This document shows positions 59,800-59,948 of a DNA stretch of 59,948 nt, piece after piece. The notes under the pieces are model-generated. The model was not told where the DNA came from. It worked only from the letters and a program-made list of their open reading frames with translations, and did not search any database. This stretch comes from Pseudomonas sp. Ant30-3 (lineage in GTDB: Bacteria > Pseudomonadota > Gammaproteobacteria > Pseudomonadales > Pseudomonadaceae), in assembly GCF_000690905.1 (NCBI RefSeq), contig NZ_JMCL01000073.1, positions 1 through 59,948 on the forward strand, given 5' to 3'. A program made the position numbers and the translations under genes. Each line of letters starts with the position of its first letter. Position 1 is the first letter of the stretch.

Positions 59800-59931
59800 T
59801 GTAGCAGCTGGCGCAGCCTGCGTCCGGCTGCGAAGCAATCGTAAACCGGTCAACGCGGGGAATCAGGACAACCGTGATCTCTGGACTTACGACTGCTTCG
59901 CAGCCGGACGCAGGCTGCGCCAGCTGCTACA
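59800..59931. repeat. Large REP-like inverted repeat
   Basis: Arms of 41 bases at 59800-59840 (TGTAGCAGCTGGCGCAGCCT and onward) and 59891-59931 are reverse complements with one mismatch, around a 50-base spacer. This is the TAGCAGCTGGCGCAGCCTGCG class of Pseudomonas repeat. The rest of the 382 bases from 59567 to the window end holds the upstream region of the Mn catalase gene and no gene I can support. Confidence 0.85.
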
Positions 59932-59948
59932 GAATCGTGGTTATCACT

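Noticed and set aside
1..59948. tRNA or rRNA genes
   Set aside because: No cloverleaf-like or rRNA-like stretch was recognised by eye; a covariance-model scan would settle this.

Overview
The window reads as chromosomal DNA of a Pseudomonas species, most likely of the fluorescens group. The base composition is GC-rich. Many proteins are of kinds common in that genus (DUF2790, DUF6130, a ParD-like/Map pair, KGG stress protein, Mn catalase). There are REP-like inverted repeats between genes and tightly overlapping operons. No rRNA, tRNA, CRISPR array, transposase or prophage structure was seen.

Region by region. (1) 1-8.5 kb: the 3' end of an MFS transporter gene, then, all on the minus strand, a two-component system next to a MipA/OmpV protein, a secreted fumarylacetoacetate-hydrolase-fold protein, an OBAP (DUF1264) lipoprotein, DUF2790 and DUF6130 exported proteins, and a HAD-type dehalogenase. 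(2) 8.6-26.6 kb: a catabolic cluster. It encodes an LLM-class flavin monooxygenase, two paralogous flavin reductases, an alpha/beta hydrolase, an aldehyde dehydrogenase, a succinate-semialdehyde dehydrogenase, an amino-acid-synthesis-family protein, an AhpD-like protein, a DUF1330 protein, a RibBX-type riboflavin enzyme, a PotFGHI-type ABC importer, an NCS1 permease and an FCD-type GntR regulator. The enzyme set matches the trigonelline (N-methylnicotinate) pathway: flavin-dependent ring opening, aldehyde oxidation, hydrolysis to succinate semialdehyde, then oxidation to succinate. Six promoter regions in the cluster carry a shared operator-like sequence, TATTATGGTATACCA, so it looks like one regulon. 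An AT-richer patch inside the cluster holds a frameshifted PheS-like ligase gene and a truncated divergent gene.

(3) 26.9-33.2 kb: a short exported protein made of 13-residue repeats, a FecI/FecR/TonB-receptor iron-uptake set and an Nramp-related transporter. (4) 33.5-36 kb: an MHS-family transporter and a ParD-like/methionine aminopeptidase pair. (5) 36.1-43.6 kb: a complete zeaxanthin glucoside pathway (crtE, idi/fni, crtX, crtY, crtI, crtB, crtZ) with TGTACA boxes in the crtE/idi promoter region that suggest light control by a CarH/LitR-type regulator. (6) 43.6-50.5 kb: small exported, VOC and GFA proteins, a Xre/RES toxin-antitoxin pair, a DUF2235 (Tle1-type) phospholipase effector with DUF2931 immunity lipoprotein, and a second 13-residue-repeat exported protein whose 97-base upstream region closely matches that of the first copy. 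(7) 50.5-57 kb: an overlapping ABC exporter / glycosidase / UDP-galactopyranose mutase / glycosyltransferase operon opposite galE, probably for a galactofuranose-containing glycan. (8) 57-59.9 kb: a stress module (KGG protein, ZIP transporter, small protein, Mn catalase) and a 41-base-arm inverted repeat.

The most distinctive features are the operator-defined flavin-dependent catabolic regulon and the pair of exported repeat proteins sharing a conserved leader. Neither assignment has been tested by database search.
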